A stretch of DNA of 64,000 nucleotides, taken from the NCBI GenBank assembly GCA_043719475.1, contig JAYSTS010000179.1, positions 1-64,000 of the forward strand, given 5' to 3'. The notes under the pieces are model-generated. The model made no database searches. It saw only the letters and a program-made list of their open reading frames with translations, and had not been told where the DNA came from. Each line of letters opens with the position of its first letter. Position 1 is the stretch's first letter. This stretch comes from SYFY01 sp043719475 (GTDB lineage: Bacteria > Pseudomonadota > Gammaproteobacteria > Pseudomonadales > Azotimanducaceae). Of the stretch, positions 8,590-17,844 are shown piece after piece. The translations under genes were made by a program, and so were the position numbers.

Positions 8590-9315
8590 TCAGTCGGAGC
8601 TTTCCGCAGGGATATCCAACCGACGCCAAACCGTTGAGCCACCGCTTTCCTTGTCCAGCAACGAAAGGAAAGCGTCGTGTGCGGAGATCTCCTCAAAGTT
8701 TGCCCGCAGTACCGGCAAACTGCCCGGACGATGCTGCAGAGGCGTATCGAAAACCTCATCAAGAGTCTTGTCGCCATCGCCACCGGAAAACAGGGCAACT
8801 TGCCCGCCCGTCATCGCCAGATAAACGTCTGCAAGAATCTCCGCGTCCAGCAATGCGCCATGCAGTTCCCGAGCCGAATTGTCGACCGAGTAACGCCGGC
8901 ACAACGCATCAAGGCTGTTGCGTTGACCGGGGTGCTTCCCCTTCGCGAGCGCTAGGCTATCCGTAACTCGACACAGATCGTGGATTCGACGCTCATCGAC
9001 CAGCAATGCCAGCTCGTAGTTGAGGAAAGCAATGTCGAAGGGTGCGTTGTGAATGATGAGTTCAGCGCCTTCGATGAAAGCCAGAAAAGGCTGAACAACT
9101 TCTGCAAACTTCGGTTTGTCGGCAAGAAATTCGAATGACAATCCATGCACCGCCTGCGCGCCTGGATCGATGTCCCGCTCAGGATTGATGTACATGTGAA
9201 ATTGTTTGCGCGTCAAACGGCGATTGATGAGTTCTACTGCACCAATTTCGATAATTCGATGACCGCGTTCGGGTTCAAGGCCAGTGGTTTCGGTATCGAG
9301 AACAATTTGCCTCAC
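8590..9315 (-). CDS. dnaQ: DNA polymerase III epsilon subunit (3'-5' proofreading exonuclease)
   Basis: 241 residues. ExoI motif LDTETTGLEPERGHRIIEIG (residues 6-25, catalytic Asp and Glu), ExoII around HNAPFDIAFLNYEL (about 94-107), and ExoIII with HGALLDAEILADVYL, containing the catalytic His and Asp. The C-terminal segment would bind the polymerase alpha subunit. It proofreads replication errors. The GTG start overlaps the rnhA stop in a GTGA, so the two are translationally coupled; the rnhA-dnaQ pair is classical in gammaproteobacteria, though there the two are often divergent rather than in line. Confidence 0.96.
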   Translation of the reverse strand: MRQIVLDTETTGLEPERGHRIIEIGAVELINRRLTRKQFHMYINPERDIDPGAQAVHGLSFEFLADKPKFAEVVQPFLAFIEGAELIIHNAPFDIAFLNYELALLVDERRIHDLCRVTDSLALAKGKHPGQRNSLDALCRRYSVDNSARELHGALLDAEILADVYLAMTGGQVALFSGGDGDKTLDEVFDTPLQHRPGSLPVLRANFEEISAHDAFLSLLDKESGGSTVWRRLDIPAESSD

Positions 9316-9842
9316 GGCTTGTACGTCCTTGTCAAATTCGCGTCGGAATCTTTGTCAGACCTGAACATGATGTCGATTGCTTCATTGGCTGCCGTGTCCA
9401 CTCGCTCGTTTTCCGGGTGACCGCTGTGTCCCTTTACCCAGCACCACTCGACCGTGTGTCTCGCACTGACTGCATCCAGAGCTTCCCAGAGATCCTGGTT
9501 CTTGACCGGCTGTTTGCCAGATGTCTTCCAGCCATTACGCTTCCAGCCAGCCACCCAACTCATGATGCCCTGACGAACATATTGCGAGTCAGTCGTTAGC
9601 CGGACCAGGGATGGACGTTTCAGTGCCGTCAACCCCTCGAGCGCCGCCCGCAACTCCATTCGATTGTTGGTGGTATGGGGTTCGGCACCAGAGCACAGCA
9701 ACTCCTTGTCTTTGTTACGCAGCAGGGCAGCCCAACCGCCAGGACCCGGATTGCCCCGACAGGCGCCGTCCGTGAAGATCTCGATGAGTTCATGCTTGAT
9801 GAGTTCATTCCCGATGAGTTCATTCCCGATGAGTTCTCTCAT
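9312..9842 (-). CDS. rnhA: Ribonuclease HI
   Basis: 176 residues with all four catalytic carboxylates in context: FTDGACRGNPGPGGWA (Asp at about residue 25), NRMELRAALEGL (Glu about 63), TDSQYVRQGI (Asp about 85) and the NERVDTAANEA Asp (about 149). It removes RNA from RNA-DNA hybrids. The first 20 residues repeat NELI/HELI four times because of a 15-bp tandem repeat; E. coli RNase HI is 155 residues, so the true start may be inside this repeated stretch. It overlaps both neighbours by 4 bp (ATGA with the methyltransferase upstream, GTGA with dnaQ downstream). Confidence 0.95.
   Translation of the reverse strand: MRELIGNELIGNELIKHELIEIFTDGACRGNPGPGGWAALLRNKDKELLCSGAEPHTTNNRMELRAALEGLTALKRPSLVRLTTDSQYVRQGIMSWVAGWKRNGWKTSGKQPVKNQDLWEALDAVSARHTVEWCWVKGHSGHPENERVDTAANEAIDIMFRSDKDSDANLTRTYKP
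9783..9842 (-). repeat. 15-bp tandem repeat covering the rnhA start
   Basis: Four units spaced exactly 15 bp, each containing GATGAGTTC on the plus strand (9783, 9798, 9813, 9828). The repeat keeps the rnhA frame and adds a run of NELIG-type residues at the N-terminus. Each unit also carries an ATG in another frame. Confidence 0.85.
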
Positions 9843-10660
9843 TGACGCTCTTTACGGAAATTCACTGGTATCAGCCGAGCGCTGGTGCGCGGGTAAACCG
9901 CACCCGCCAATCGTGTGACGGGCACACCGGCAACAACACGACGCGGCCGCACGTAAAAGGCCTGTTTGACCGCCGAGACCATGAAGACATCACCTAACGG
10001 AATTTCTATGCCGTGCCGTCTGGCGATATCGCGCCGCCTGACTCGGGACGGTGTTTGCGCCTCTGCCATTGATGCTGCCTTGGCTTCAGGTGCCATTTTC
10101 CGTAGCCGAAATGGCAATCCGGTACTGCGAAAACGCACCGGTTCTTCGAGTTCAAGCCCGAGCAGGCGCAACCAGTCGAGCAGGCGTACCGGATTGACAA
10201 ACCGCTGGCTGGAAAATGCGTCCGTTCGCAATCGTGCGTAGAGTCGCCTGGCACCAAGAATGCTCCATGGATTGAACGCAACGATGACGAGGCGACCACC
10301 AGGATGCAGCACCCGAGCCATTTCGCGCAGCGCATCACGAGGGTCAGTCAATGGCTCAAGCGCATGATGCAGGATGATCGCGTCCATCGAGTTGTTTGTA
10401 AAAGGCAACTTGCCTGCCTCGGTGACCAGCCGAATAACCCCTTCAGGGACTGCCTGTGATTCGTCCGAAACAAGAAAACGATGCCGAACGATACTTCTTT
10501 GCAGTGCCTGCAGACTGGCCACGTCGTTACCACACCACAGCAGTGTGTCGCCATGGCATCGTCGCACCAGTTCTTCAAGCGATGGTTTTGAATCACGCAG
10601 CAGGCGCTGCCCGGTGTAGGTCTGCATCCAGTCGATGGCTAGCTCCTCATGCGCCGGCAT
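9839..10660 (-). CDS. SAM-dependent methyltransferase (YafS-like)
   Basis: About 273 residues from MPAHEELAIDW; an upstream in-frame ATG at 10703-10705 would add 15 residues. A class I methyltransferase core is visible: LPFTNNSMDAIILHHALE (motif region around the acidic loop) and ALREMARVLHPGGRLVIVAF (post-motif II), then PWSILGARRLYARLR. In E. coli the equivalent yafS sits in the same place next to rnhA-dnaQ, with gloB and mltD on its other side; here mltD is adjacent and gloB is absent. The substrate is unknown. The gene stop overlaps the rnhA start (ATGA). Confidence 0.85.
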   Translation of the reverse strand: MPAHEELAIDWMQTYTGQRLLRDSKPSLEELVRRCHGDTLLWCGNDVASLQALQRSIVRHRFLVSDESQAVPEGVIRLVTEAGKLPFTNNSMDAIILHHALEPLTDPRDALREMARVLHPGGRLVIVAFNPWSILGARRLYARLRTDAFSSQRFVNPVRLLDWLRLLGLELEEPVRFRSTGLPFRLRKMAPEAKAASMAEAQTPSRVRRRDIARRHGIEIPLGDVFMVSAVKQAFYVRPRRVVAGVPVTRLAGAVYPRTSARLIPVNFRKERQ

Positions 10661-10759
10661 GTCAAGGTTTGCGGTGTATTTTAATGTGTAGCAAAGTACG
10701 GTCATTCTAACGACCCCCGTAAAGAGGGCAACTTGGGTAACCGGGAGGATTACCCTCGC

Positions 10760-12661
10760 TTGAAGCTGGGCGCTCGCGCTCCGCTGTTTCTGGCGATCAG
10801 TATGGTGAGCATCTCATGCTCCATGCTGCCAACCAGGCAAGCGAGTGAGGTTTCAACGCCAGTTGATGCGGACCAACACGATCCCATCAGTGCGGTTGTG
10901 CCTGTCCCGCTGACCACGCGCCCAGCACCGGCAATATTCCCGACACTGATATTTGCTCAATCGACTGATCAGACCGCACCTCGATTGCGCTGGTCACTCG
11001 CGAACAAGCTTGGCGACATCAGCCCCGCTGCCGAGCCCGAAGGATTCTGGCCTCTGATGTCCAGCGAATTCGCGCTTGAGCATCACCTGAATCAGCGCGC
11101 AGTGCAGGCGGCAGTCGACAAGTACACCAAAAATCCAGAGTGGCTTGCCGATGCACAAGCGCGACTATCCCTCTATCTCCCGTACTTTCTTGAAGAGACA
11201 AGACGCCGGAATTTACCTGCAGAACTGGCGCTTCTGCCCATCATTGAAAGTACGCTTGACCCGCGCGCACTATCACCTCGCGGCGCTCTTGGTTTGTGGC
11301 AGTTTATGCCGGACACCGCAACACGCTTTGGGCTGTCGCGAGACTGGTGGCACGACGGCCGTCAGGACACCGTGGCATCAACCAGAGCAGCTCTGGACTA
11401 TCTTGAACTCCTGCACGACCAGTTCGGGGACTGGCTGCTGACCATCGCGGCGTACAACGCTGGAGAGGGAACCGTTGCCAGAACCCTGCCCCAGAACACC
11501 GGCAAAGCGGCGTCTCCTGCACGTTTCTTCGACCTGAATCTTCCGCTGGAAACGCGCAAGTACGTCCCGCAAGTGCTGGCGCTGGCGGCGATCATCAAGA
11601 ATCCGACGAAGTACGAAGTGAGTCTTCCCGAGATCAGTGGCGATGTCTCGTTCAGGGCGATGAAAACCAAAGGGCCGATTGACCTCCAGCAAGCCGCTGC
11701 GGTCCTGAATGTCTCGCCGGCCGAGCTGGTGGCATTGAATCCTTCGCTCAAACGGCAGATCACCCCACCGTCTGGCACCGACAACCTGCTCGTACCCGTG
11801 CGCGTCGAAGCGAACGCCCAGGCTCGTCTGAACGCGATGCCTGTTAACGTCGGATCAGGCGCCATAGCGCAGTACCGCGTTCAACGAGGCGACACCCTGA
11901 GCACGATAGCCCGCCGCTTTGGCAGTTCAACGCTTGCCGTGAAGCAGCTGAACGGCATGACGACCAATACGATTCGAACCGATACTGTGCTGCAGATTCC
12001 GCGACTGGGGGCGACGGCTCTTGCCGCGTTGCAGGCTGAGCCGATGCTGGCAGCCAGTGTCGCGCCCGCTGCCCAACGTTACCGCATTCAGCGAGACGAC
12101 ACCCTTGGTGCCATCGCCCGGCGCTTCGGGACCACTACAGACGCTCTCAGATCGATGAACGGGATGCGCTCCGACCTCATCAAGGTCAATGCTGATCTGA
12201 AGGTTCCCGCCGGCAAGGTGATGACAGCCTCGACCGGCAGATTGCCAGGCAATCAGCAGGTCAACATCAGTCCCGCAAAGATCCATGGCGCGACGACGGG
12301 CTATCGAGTGCGATCCGGTGACTCTTTGAGCACAATCGCGCGGGCTCACAACTCGACCGTGGTGCAGCTCAAACTTCTCAACGGCATGCGCGGCGATCAG
12401 CTCCGCGTCCACCGCGTACTGCGTGTACCGGTCATGTCTGGTGCTGGTGGCAACGTTCTGGTTGCTTCCTCCCGTGCACCCGCCCAGATGGACCGGCATA
12501 CCGTACGCTCCGGGGACACACTCTGGCGGATTGCGCAGAAATACGATGTCTCCCATCAGGCATTGATCCGGGAGAATGAATTGAAGAATGGACACGTGTT
12601 GAAGCCCGGCCTCATCCTGCGAATTCCACAGCCGGGGGCTACGGATATCGCAGGCGGCTGA
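10760..12661 (+). CDS. mltD: Membrane-bound lytic murein transglycosylase D with four LysM repeats
   Basis: I take the TTG at 10760 as start: it has GGGAGGA about 11 bp upstream and gives a clean lipoprotein signal, MKLGARAPLFLAISM then a lipobox SISC. The SLT domain (about residues 140-250) has the catalytic Glu in PIIESTLDP (about 162), then GLWQFMPDTATRFGL and IAAYNAGEGTV. Four LysM peptidoglycan-binding repeats follow at about 370-415, 440-485, 514-560 and 579-625, each beginning with a form of Y/H-R/T-V/I-x-x-x-D-T/S-L. The enzyme cleaves glycan strands to 1,6-anhydro-muropeptides at the outer membrane. An alternative TTG lies at 10733. The gene is divergent from the methyltransferase gene. 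Confidence 0.95.
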   Translation: MKLGARAPLFLAISMVSISCSMLPTRQASEVSTPVDADQHDPISAVVPVPLTTRPAPAIFPTLIFAQSTDQTAPRLRWSLANKLGDISPAAEPEGFWPLMSSEFALEHHLNQRAVQAAVDKYTKNPEWLADAQARLSLYLPYFLEETRRRNLPAELALLPIIESTLDPRALSPRGALGLWQFMPDTATRFGLSRDWWHDGRQDTVASTRAALDYLELLHDQFGDWLLTIAAYNAGEGTVARTLPQNTGKAASPARFFDLNLPLETRKYVPQVLALAAIIKNPTKYEVSLPEISGDVSFRAMKTKGPIDLQQAAAVLNVSPAELVALNPSLKRQITPPSGTDNLLVPVRVEANAQARLNAMPVNVGSGAIAQYRVQRGDTLSTIARRFGSSTLAVKQLNGMTTNTIRTDTVLQIPRLGATALAALQAEPMLAASVAPAAQRYRIQRDDTLGAIARRFGTTTDALRSMNGMRSDLIKVNADLKVPAGKVMTASTGRLPGNQQVNISPAKIHGATTGYRVRSGDSLSTIARAHNSTVVQLKLLNGMRGDQLRVHRVLRVPVMSGAGGNVLVASSRAPAQMDRHTVRSGDTLWRIAQKYDVSHQALIRENELKNGHVLKPGLILRIPQPGATDIAGG

Positions 12662-12768
12662 ACCCGCTCGCGGCTTCGGAGCTTCTTCCGGATGGGCCTC
12701 AACACCACCTGCACCTTCAGTTCCCTGCGTTCATGACACCCAAAACGCGGATCAAGCGCGGTGAATGG

Positions 12769-14673
12769 CTACTTGTCGGCGCGACTGACGCTTTCGCTCT
12801 TTTCGACCGTGCGGAACAGTCCTGTGAACTCGAGCCCTGAGGTCCTCGATTTGACATAGTTTGCCAACCCATCAACCTCTTCTGTAGTCATCGCCTCCAG
12901 ATCACCGTCGATGACCTGCGTCACCGTGACCAGCGCACGTCCATCCGGAAGGTCAACGCTCGCGACCGCGCGCCCTTCGGTCGTTCGATCAAAAGGCATG
13001 GCAAACGCCTTTTCCAGAACTTCACGTGGAACGTCTGCCTGACTGCGCGTTGCACGCGAAGACGTTTTCCATTCGGCGCCCAGTACGCTAGCAACCTGCC
13101 CTGCACTCTCACCGGATTCCAGTCGAGCAAGACCGTCAATGGCAGTGGATTCGATCGCCGTGCTGGCCTTCTCTCGGGTGAGTGCGTCAACAATCTGTTG
13201 GCGAACCTCTTCGAGCGTACGCTCGTGCGGTTCGTGACGAGTGCGTACGCGCAGTACCATCGCCTGAGTGTCATCCAGTTCAATCACGGCGCTATTAAAA
13301 CCGCGGGTCAACACATCGTTACCGAACGCAGCCTCACGCAGTTTTTCGTTGGCAAACAATCCATCGCCTGCATTCCTTGTCACACCATCCTGAGCCTGAA
13401 TTTTCAGGTTGAACTTTTCCACAATCGCGTCGAGTGATGAATTCTGTTCAAACGCGAGGCTGTCCAATTCACGTACTTTGTCGACAAAAAGGTCTTTGGC
13501 ACGCGCCTGACGCAAACGTGTTTCGATCTCCTCGCGCTTGTCTTCGAAGGTGGTTTCAATCGGCTTCTGAATGGAGACGAGCCTGATGAGGTGATAGCCA
13601 AACTGGCTCTTCACGGGCTGCGAAAGTTCACCTTCTTCAAGAGCGAAGAGTGCGGTTTCAAAGGCCGGATCATAAATGCCTCGCCCGGCAGCACCCAGAT
13701 CTCCGCCCGTAGCAGCAGACCCCGGATCTTCCGAATGCTCCTTGGCAAGGACGGCAAAGTCCGCGCCTGACACCAGCTGTTCTCGGAGATCATTGATGAC
13801 CGCGAGTGTCGCAGCATCATCCCGAGTCTGGGTGATACGCAGCAGGATGTGGGACGACACCCTCTGCTCGGTATCGGCAAGAGCCTTCAAGTCTTCTGCA
13901 AAGCCAGAACGCAGGTCTTCTTCTTTGATTTCGATCGAAGGATCACCCGACAGACTTTGTGAGGTCAGGACGACATAGTCCAGATCGACCGTGTCGTCAG
14001 TCTGGAACTCCAATCGGTTGTCAGCGTAATACGATTCAATTTCTTCATCGGTGAGTTCGACTTTCGCCGCGAAACCCGACTGGGTCAGCGGCAGCCAGGC
14101 CAGGTCGCGACGCTGATTCATCAATGCAGCAAATTCTCGTAGTTGCCAACGCGGAACAGTCGTACTGTCTGTGATCGATGCCTGCAATTGGTTGATCGCC
14201 ATTTCCTGTGTCACCTGATCCCGGAAGGTGACTGGTGTATAGCCATACTGCCCAAGCAGACGGACGTACAGATCCTGATCAAACTTCCCATCCGTCTGGA
14301 AGGAAGGATTTTCGACCAATGACTTATCCACCGCACCCGATGGAGTCACCACATCGAGTTGATCAACGGTCTCGACCAGCACGGCTTGGTTGATGAGCTG
14401 TTCCAGACTTTGTGCACGAAGCGCGACGACATCGATCGACCCTGGATCTGCATTCTCGCCCATCTGTGCCAGGGTGCGAATTCGAGTCCGCTCGGTCTCC
14501 TGAGCCAGCATGCTCTCGGTAATGTCGTGGCTACCCACACTGGCAACTTCAACATCATTGCTCGCAAACAGATCAAAGGTGCCAAAGCCAAATACCGCCA
14601 GCACAACGATGATCAGTCCGACGAGAATCTTGAAGCCGATGGATTGGGTGTTATCCCGCATCTTCTGCAGCAT
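12769..14673 (-). CDS. ppiD: Periplasmic folding chaperone PpiD (SurA_N/parvulin)
   Basis: 634 residues. One N-terminal transmembrane helix (about residues 15-36, VGLIIVVLAVFGFGTF) anchors a long periplasmic part: a SurA_N-like chaperone domain (about 40-250), a parvulin peptidyl-prolyl isomerase domain (about 265-360, with SSHILLRI, DFAVLAKEHSEDPGSAATGG and FGYHLIRL) and a C-terminal region. PpiD sits near the Sec translocon and helps fold exported proteins. The position just downstream of hupB and lon is the classical gammaproteobacterial order. It converges on mltD across 107 bp in which no terminator-like hairpin was seen. Confidence 0.94.
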   Translation of the reverse strand: MLQKMRDNTQSIGFKILVGLIIVVLAVFGFGTFDLFASNDVEVASVGSHDITESMLAQETERTRIRTLAQMGENADPGSIDVVALRAQSLEQLINQAVLVETVDQLDVVTPSGAVDKSLVENPSFQTDGKFDQDLYVRLLGQYGYTPVTFRDQVTQEMAINQLQASITDSTTVPRWQLREFAALMNQRRDLAWLPLTQSGFAAKVELTDEEIESYYADNRLEFQTDDTVDLDYVVLTSQSLSGDPSIEIKEEDLRSGFAEDLKALADTEQRVSSHILLRITQTRDDAATLAVINDLREQLVSGADFAVLAKEHSEDPGSAATGGDLGAAGRGIYDPAFETALFALEEGELSQPVKSQFGYHLIRLVSIQKPIETTFEDKREEIETRLRQARAKDLFVDKVRELDSLAFEQNSSLDAIVEKFNLKIQAQDGVTRNAGDGLFANEKLREAAFGNDVLTRGFNSAVIELDDTQAMVLRVRTRHEPHERTLEEVRQQIVDALTREKASTAIESTAIDGLARLESGESAGQVASVLGAEWKTSSRATRSQADVPREVLEKAFAMPFDRTTEGRAVASVDLPDGRALVTVTQVIDGDLEAMTTEEVDGLANYVKSRTSGLEFTGLFRTVEKSESVSRADK

Positions 14674-14755
14674 TGGTCGCGTTCCCCTTGGTTACAAAGA
14701 GCGTTTACGAAAAAGCATGTCTGGGTCAAGGCAGCCGATGACGCGGCCTTGTTTT

Positions 14756-15028
14756 CTAATTCAGCGCGTCTTTCAGGCCTTTGCCTGGCTTGAACGCCGG
14801 GATACGGGCAGCAGCTATTTCGATGGCCACTCCGGTTTGCGGATTGCGCCCCGTTCTGGAAGCACGCTCACGAACCAGGAAAGTGCCGAAGCCGACCAAC
14901 GAAACAGGGTCGGATTGCTTCAAGGAATCCGTGATGGCTTCCAAGGTTGCCTCAAGCGCACGGCCGGCAGAAGCCTTGGAGATATCGGCAGCTTCGGCAA
15001 TTCGATCGATCAGTTCAGACTTGTTCAC
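14756..15028 (-). CDS. hupB: DNA-binding protein HU
   Basis: 90 residues with the HU fold: MNKSELIDRIAEAADISK, GFGTFLVRERASRTGRNPQTG (the DNA-binding arm with its RNPQTG tip at about residues 61-66) and the C-terminal PAFKPGKGLKDAL. HU bends and compacts DNA as a dimer. The start is GTG. It lies between lon and ppiD as in E. coli hupB. Confidence 0.96.
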   Translation of the reverse strand: MNKSELIDRIAEAADISKASAGRALEATLEAITDSLKQSDPVSLVGFGTFLVRERASRTGRNPQTGVAIEIAAARIPAFKPGKGLKDALN

Positions 15029-15132
15029 TGTACGGGTTTCCTCTGTGGATGGAGGCGCTGGAATGGTTTCGATTGCGCCAGAAAAGCAAGGGCGCCCTTA
15101 TACCAACCTGCCCCAAACGATACAAGGCAAGC

Positions 15133-15164
15133 CCGACTGGAATGTTTGTGGACATTCCAGTCGG
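15133..15164. other. 13-bp perfect inverted repeat between lon and hupB
   Basis: Arms CCGACTGGAATGT and ACATTCCAGTCGG (15133-15145 and 15152-15164) around a 6-base loop. It lies 27 bp past the lon stop. On the minus strand no run of T follows, so it is not a standard intrinsic terminator; it may protect the lon mRNA end, attenuate read-through, or be an operator for hupB. Confidence 0.6.
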
Positions 15165-15190
15165 AGCGTGGGATCAACGGATTTCCGCGA

Positions 15191-17605
15191 TCAGTGCGGG
15201 CTCAGCGTCGACCGGCTGACGTCAGCCAACGGCGTCTCTGCGCCCTCCACTACCAAGACAACATCCGATGGCAACGGTTGTGGTCGGCGCTCCAACGCGA
15301 TATCGAGGACATCATCCATCCATTTAACAGGCAGGATTTCGAGCGGCCCGGTGATGGTGGCAGGAATTTCCTTGAGATCGCGCTCATTCTCGGCTGGAAT
15401 AATCACACGCTTTATCCCGGCGCGACGTGCTGCAAGTAATTTCTCCTTGAGACCTCCAATAGGTAAAACCTGACCGCGCAAGGTGATTTCGCCGGTCATC
15501 GCCACATCTGCGCAGACCGGAATTCCGGTGATCACCGACACCAGCGCCGTGCACATGCCGATACCTGCACTCGGACCATCCTTCGGTGTCGCGCCTTCCG
15601 GCACGTGAATGTGCAGGTCGTTTTTCTCGTGGAAATCCGATGCGATTCCTAACGATCTTGAACGGCTTCGCACGAAGGTAATCGCAGCCTGAATGGACTC
15701 TTGCATCACATCACCGAGTGAACCTGTTTTAGTGATGCGTCCCTTGCCAGGAACCGCCACCGCTTCGAGGGACAGTATTTCGCCACCAACCTGGGTCCAG
15801 GCCAGACCTGTCACCATGCCGATCTGATTTTCCTTCTCGGCGAGTCCATAACTGTACTTGCGCACACCACTCAAGTCCTCGATCAAGTCCGGTGTCACCA
15901 CCAACGCCTGCTGGCTTGCGCCTGGCGTCAGCAGCATCTGCCGTTTGATGACCTTGCGGGCGATCTTGGCGATTTCGCGCTCCAGACCACGCACGCCAGC
16001 CTCTTTGGTGTAATACCGTACCAAGTGGATGATCGCTTCATGATCAAGTTGCAATTCCTTGGGGCCTAAGCCATTGAGCCGTCGCTGCTTCGGCACCAAG
16101 TATCGATCTGCGATGTGCAACTTTTCATCTTCCGTGTAGCCGGGCAACCGAATCACTTCCATCCGGTCGAGCAGCGGCACAGGAATGTTCATGGAGTTGG
16201 AGGTGCAGATGAAGAAGACGTCCGAAAGATCGTAGTCAACCTCAAGGTAGTGATCGTTGAACGTGCTGTTCTGTTCGGGATCAAGCACCTCAAGCAAGGC
16301 GCTGGCCGGATCACCACGTACATCCATGCCCATCTTGTCAATTTCATCCAGCAGGAACAACGGATTGCTGACTCCGGATTTCGCGAGCTTCTGCACAATC
16401 TTGCCGGGCATCGAACCGATGTATGTCCGCCGATGGCCACGAATTTCCGCTTCATCACGGACGCCGCCCAAGGCCATGCGCACAAACTTCCGATTGGTGG
16501 CGCGAGCAATACTCTCGCCGAGTGAGGTCTTTCCCACTCCCGGTGGGCCAACCAGGCATAACACCGGACCACGCATCTGTTTGACGCGGGACTGCACCGC
16601 CAGATACTCGGTGATTCGGTCCTTCACCTCTTCGAGACCGTAGTGGTCTTCGTCAAGGATGCGCTGCGCATGGGGCAGATCCTTGCGGACGCGGCTCTTC
16701 TTCTTCCACGGCACCGACACCATCCAGTCGACATAGCTGCGTACCACAGTCGCTTCCGCTGACATTGGTGGCATGAGCTTGAGCTTGTTCAATTCAGACT
16801 GGGCCTTGGTCCTGGCGTCTTCAGGCATCCCCGCTTCCTGGATCTTGCGCGCCATCTCGTCAAGCTCATTAGGCGCTTCACCCAGATCACCGAGCTCCTT
16901 CTGAATCGCCTTCATCTGCTCATTCAGGTAGTACTCTCGCTGACTCTTTTCCATCTGCTGTTTGACGCGTCCGCGAATCCGCTTATCCAACTGCGTGACG
17001 TCAATTTCCGACTGCATGAAGCCGAGCAGGATTTCGAGTCTGGCGTCGAGGTCGAACGCCTCGAGCACGTTCTGTTTTTCCTCAAGCTTCAGATTCATTT
17101 GCGCCGCGATGGTATCGATCAACCGAGCGGGATCATCGATCCCGGACAGGCTTGTCAACACTTCCTGGGGGATTTTCTTGCTGGTTTCGATGTACTGCTC
17201 AAACTGCAGCATAATCGAGCGGACCAGCTTCTCGGCTTCGGCAGAATCAACCGCCGGCTCAATCGCCTTCTCAAGTTGCGCACTGATGTAGGGGCCGGTG
17301 AAGTCGAAACTTGCAACGCGAGCCCGACTCCCTCCTTCGACAAGTACTTTTACTGTGCCGTCAGGAAGCTTCAGCAGCTGTAGCACGGTAGCCAAGGTAC
17401 CGACATCGAATAGATCTTCCCCGGCATTGACCTCGTTATCAGATTTTCGCTTGGCGACCAGCAGGATCTGCTTGTCATCGCCCATTGCAGAGTCCAGTGC
17501 CTTGATCGAGGACGTCGTTCCAACAAACAACGGGTGCACACCATGGGGATAAATCACCATGTCGCGCAGTGGCAGGACGGGGAGTACGTGCGGGTTACGG
17601 TTCAA
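15191..17605 (-). CDS. lon: ATP-dependent protease Lon
   Basis: 804 residues in the standard order: N-terminal substrate-binding domain (VLPVLPLRDMVIYPHG at the start), coiled coil, AAA+ module with Walker A GPPGVGKTS (about 349-357) and Walker B FLLDEIDKMG, and a C-terminal S16 protease domain with catalytic Ser in PKDGPSAGIGM (about 677) and Lys in GGLKEKLLAARRAG (about 720). It degrades misfolded and regulatory proteins. The start codon is TTG, preceded by GCGAGG about 9 bp away. The 239-bp gap back to clpX holds a hairpin (GCCCGGA/TCCGGGC, 17697-17713) without a T run; I did not see a convincing sigma-32 promoter. Confidence 0.97.
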   Translation of the reverse strand: MNRNPHVLPVLPLRDMVIYPHGVHPLFVGTTSSIKALDSAMGDDKQILLVAKRKSDNEVNAGEDLFDVGTLATVLQLLKLPDGTVKVLVEGGSRARVASFDFTGPYISAQLEKAIEPAVDSAEAEKLVRSIMLQFEQYIETSKKIPQEVLTSLSGIDDPARLIDTIAAQMNLKLEEKQNVLEAFDLDARLEILLGFMQSEIDVTQLDKRIRGRVKQQMEKSQREYYLNEQMKAIQKELGDLGEAPNELDEMARKIQEAGMPEDARTKAQSELNKLKLMPPMSAEATVVRSYVDWMVSVPWKKKSRVRKDLPHAQRILDEDHYGLEEVKDRITEYLAVQSRVKQMRGPVLCLVGPPGVGKTSLGESIARATNRKFVRMALGGVRDEAEIRGHRRTYIGSMPGKIVQKLAKSGVSNPLFLLDEIDKMGMDVRGDPASALLEVLDPEQNSTFNDHYLEVDYDLSDVFFICTSNSMNIPVPLLDRMEVIRLPGYTEDEKLHIADRYLVPKQRRLNGLGPKELQLDHEAIIHLVRYYTKEAGVRGLEREIAKIARKVIKRQMLLTPGASQQALVVTPDLIEDLSGVRKYSYGLAEKENQIGMVTGLAWTQVGGEILSLEAVAVPGKGRITKTGSLGDVMQESIQAAITFVRSRSRSLGIASDFHEKNDLHIHVPEGATPKDGPSAGIGMCTALVSVITGIPVCADVAMTGEITLRGQVLPIGGLKEKLLAARRAGIKRVIIPAENERDLKEIPATITGPLEILPVKWMDDVLDIALERRPQPLPSDVVLVVEGAETPLADVSRSTLSPH

Positions 17606-17844
17606 GCTGATGGCCTCGCTTGTTGCCGGAAAGTCCGGGTTCGCTTCCTGTCCATTTCAGGGCAGGAGTTCCATAGAGTTTATACGTTGCCTGGCAGCCC
17701 GGAGTTTCCGGGCAGGTGCGGAGATCGCTGACTGTGCGCGCCGCCACACTTTATTTCACTGGATCGAAACAGAAAGGGACCAACGGGTCGCCCAAGAGCA
17801 TCGAGCAGCCAAGAGATCCTCAAGCAGCAAGTGATCTTTGGACC

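Noticed and set aside
17606..17844. 4.5S RNA or other small RNA in the clpX-lon gap
   Set aside because: A short GCCCGGA/TCCGGGC hairpin is present but no signal-recognition or other known RNA motif and no terminator.
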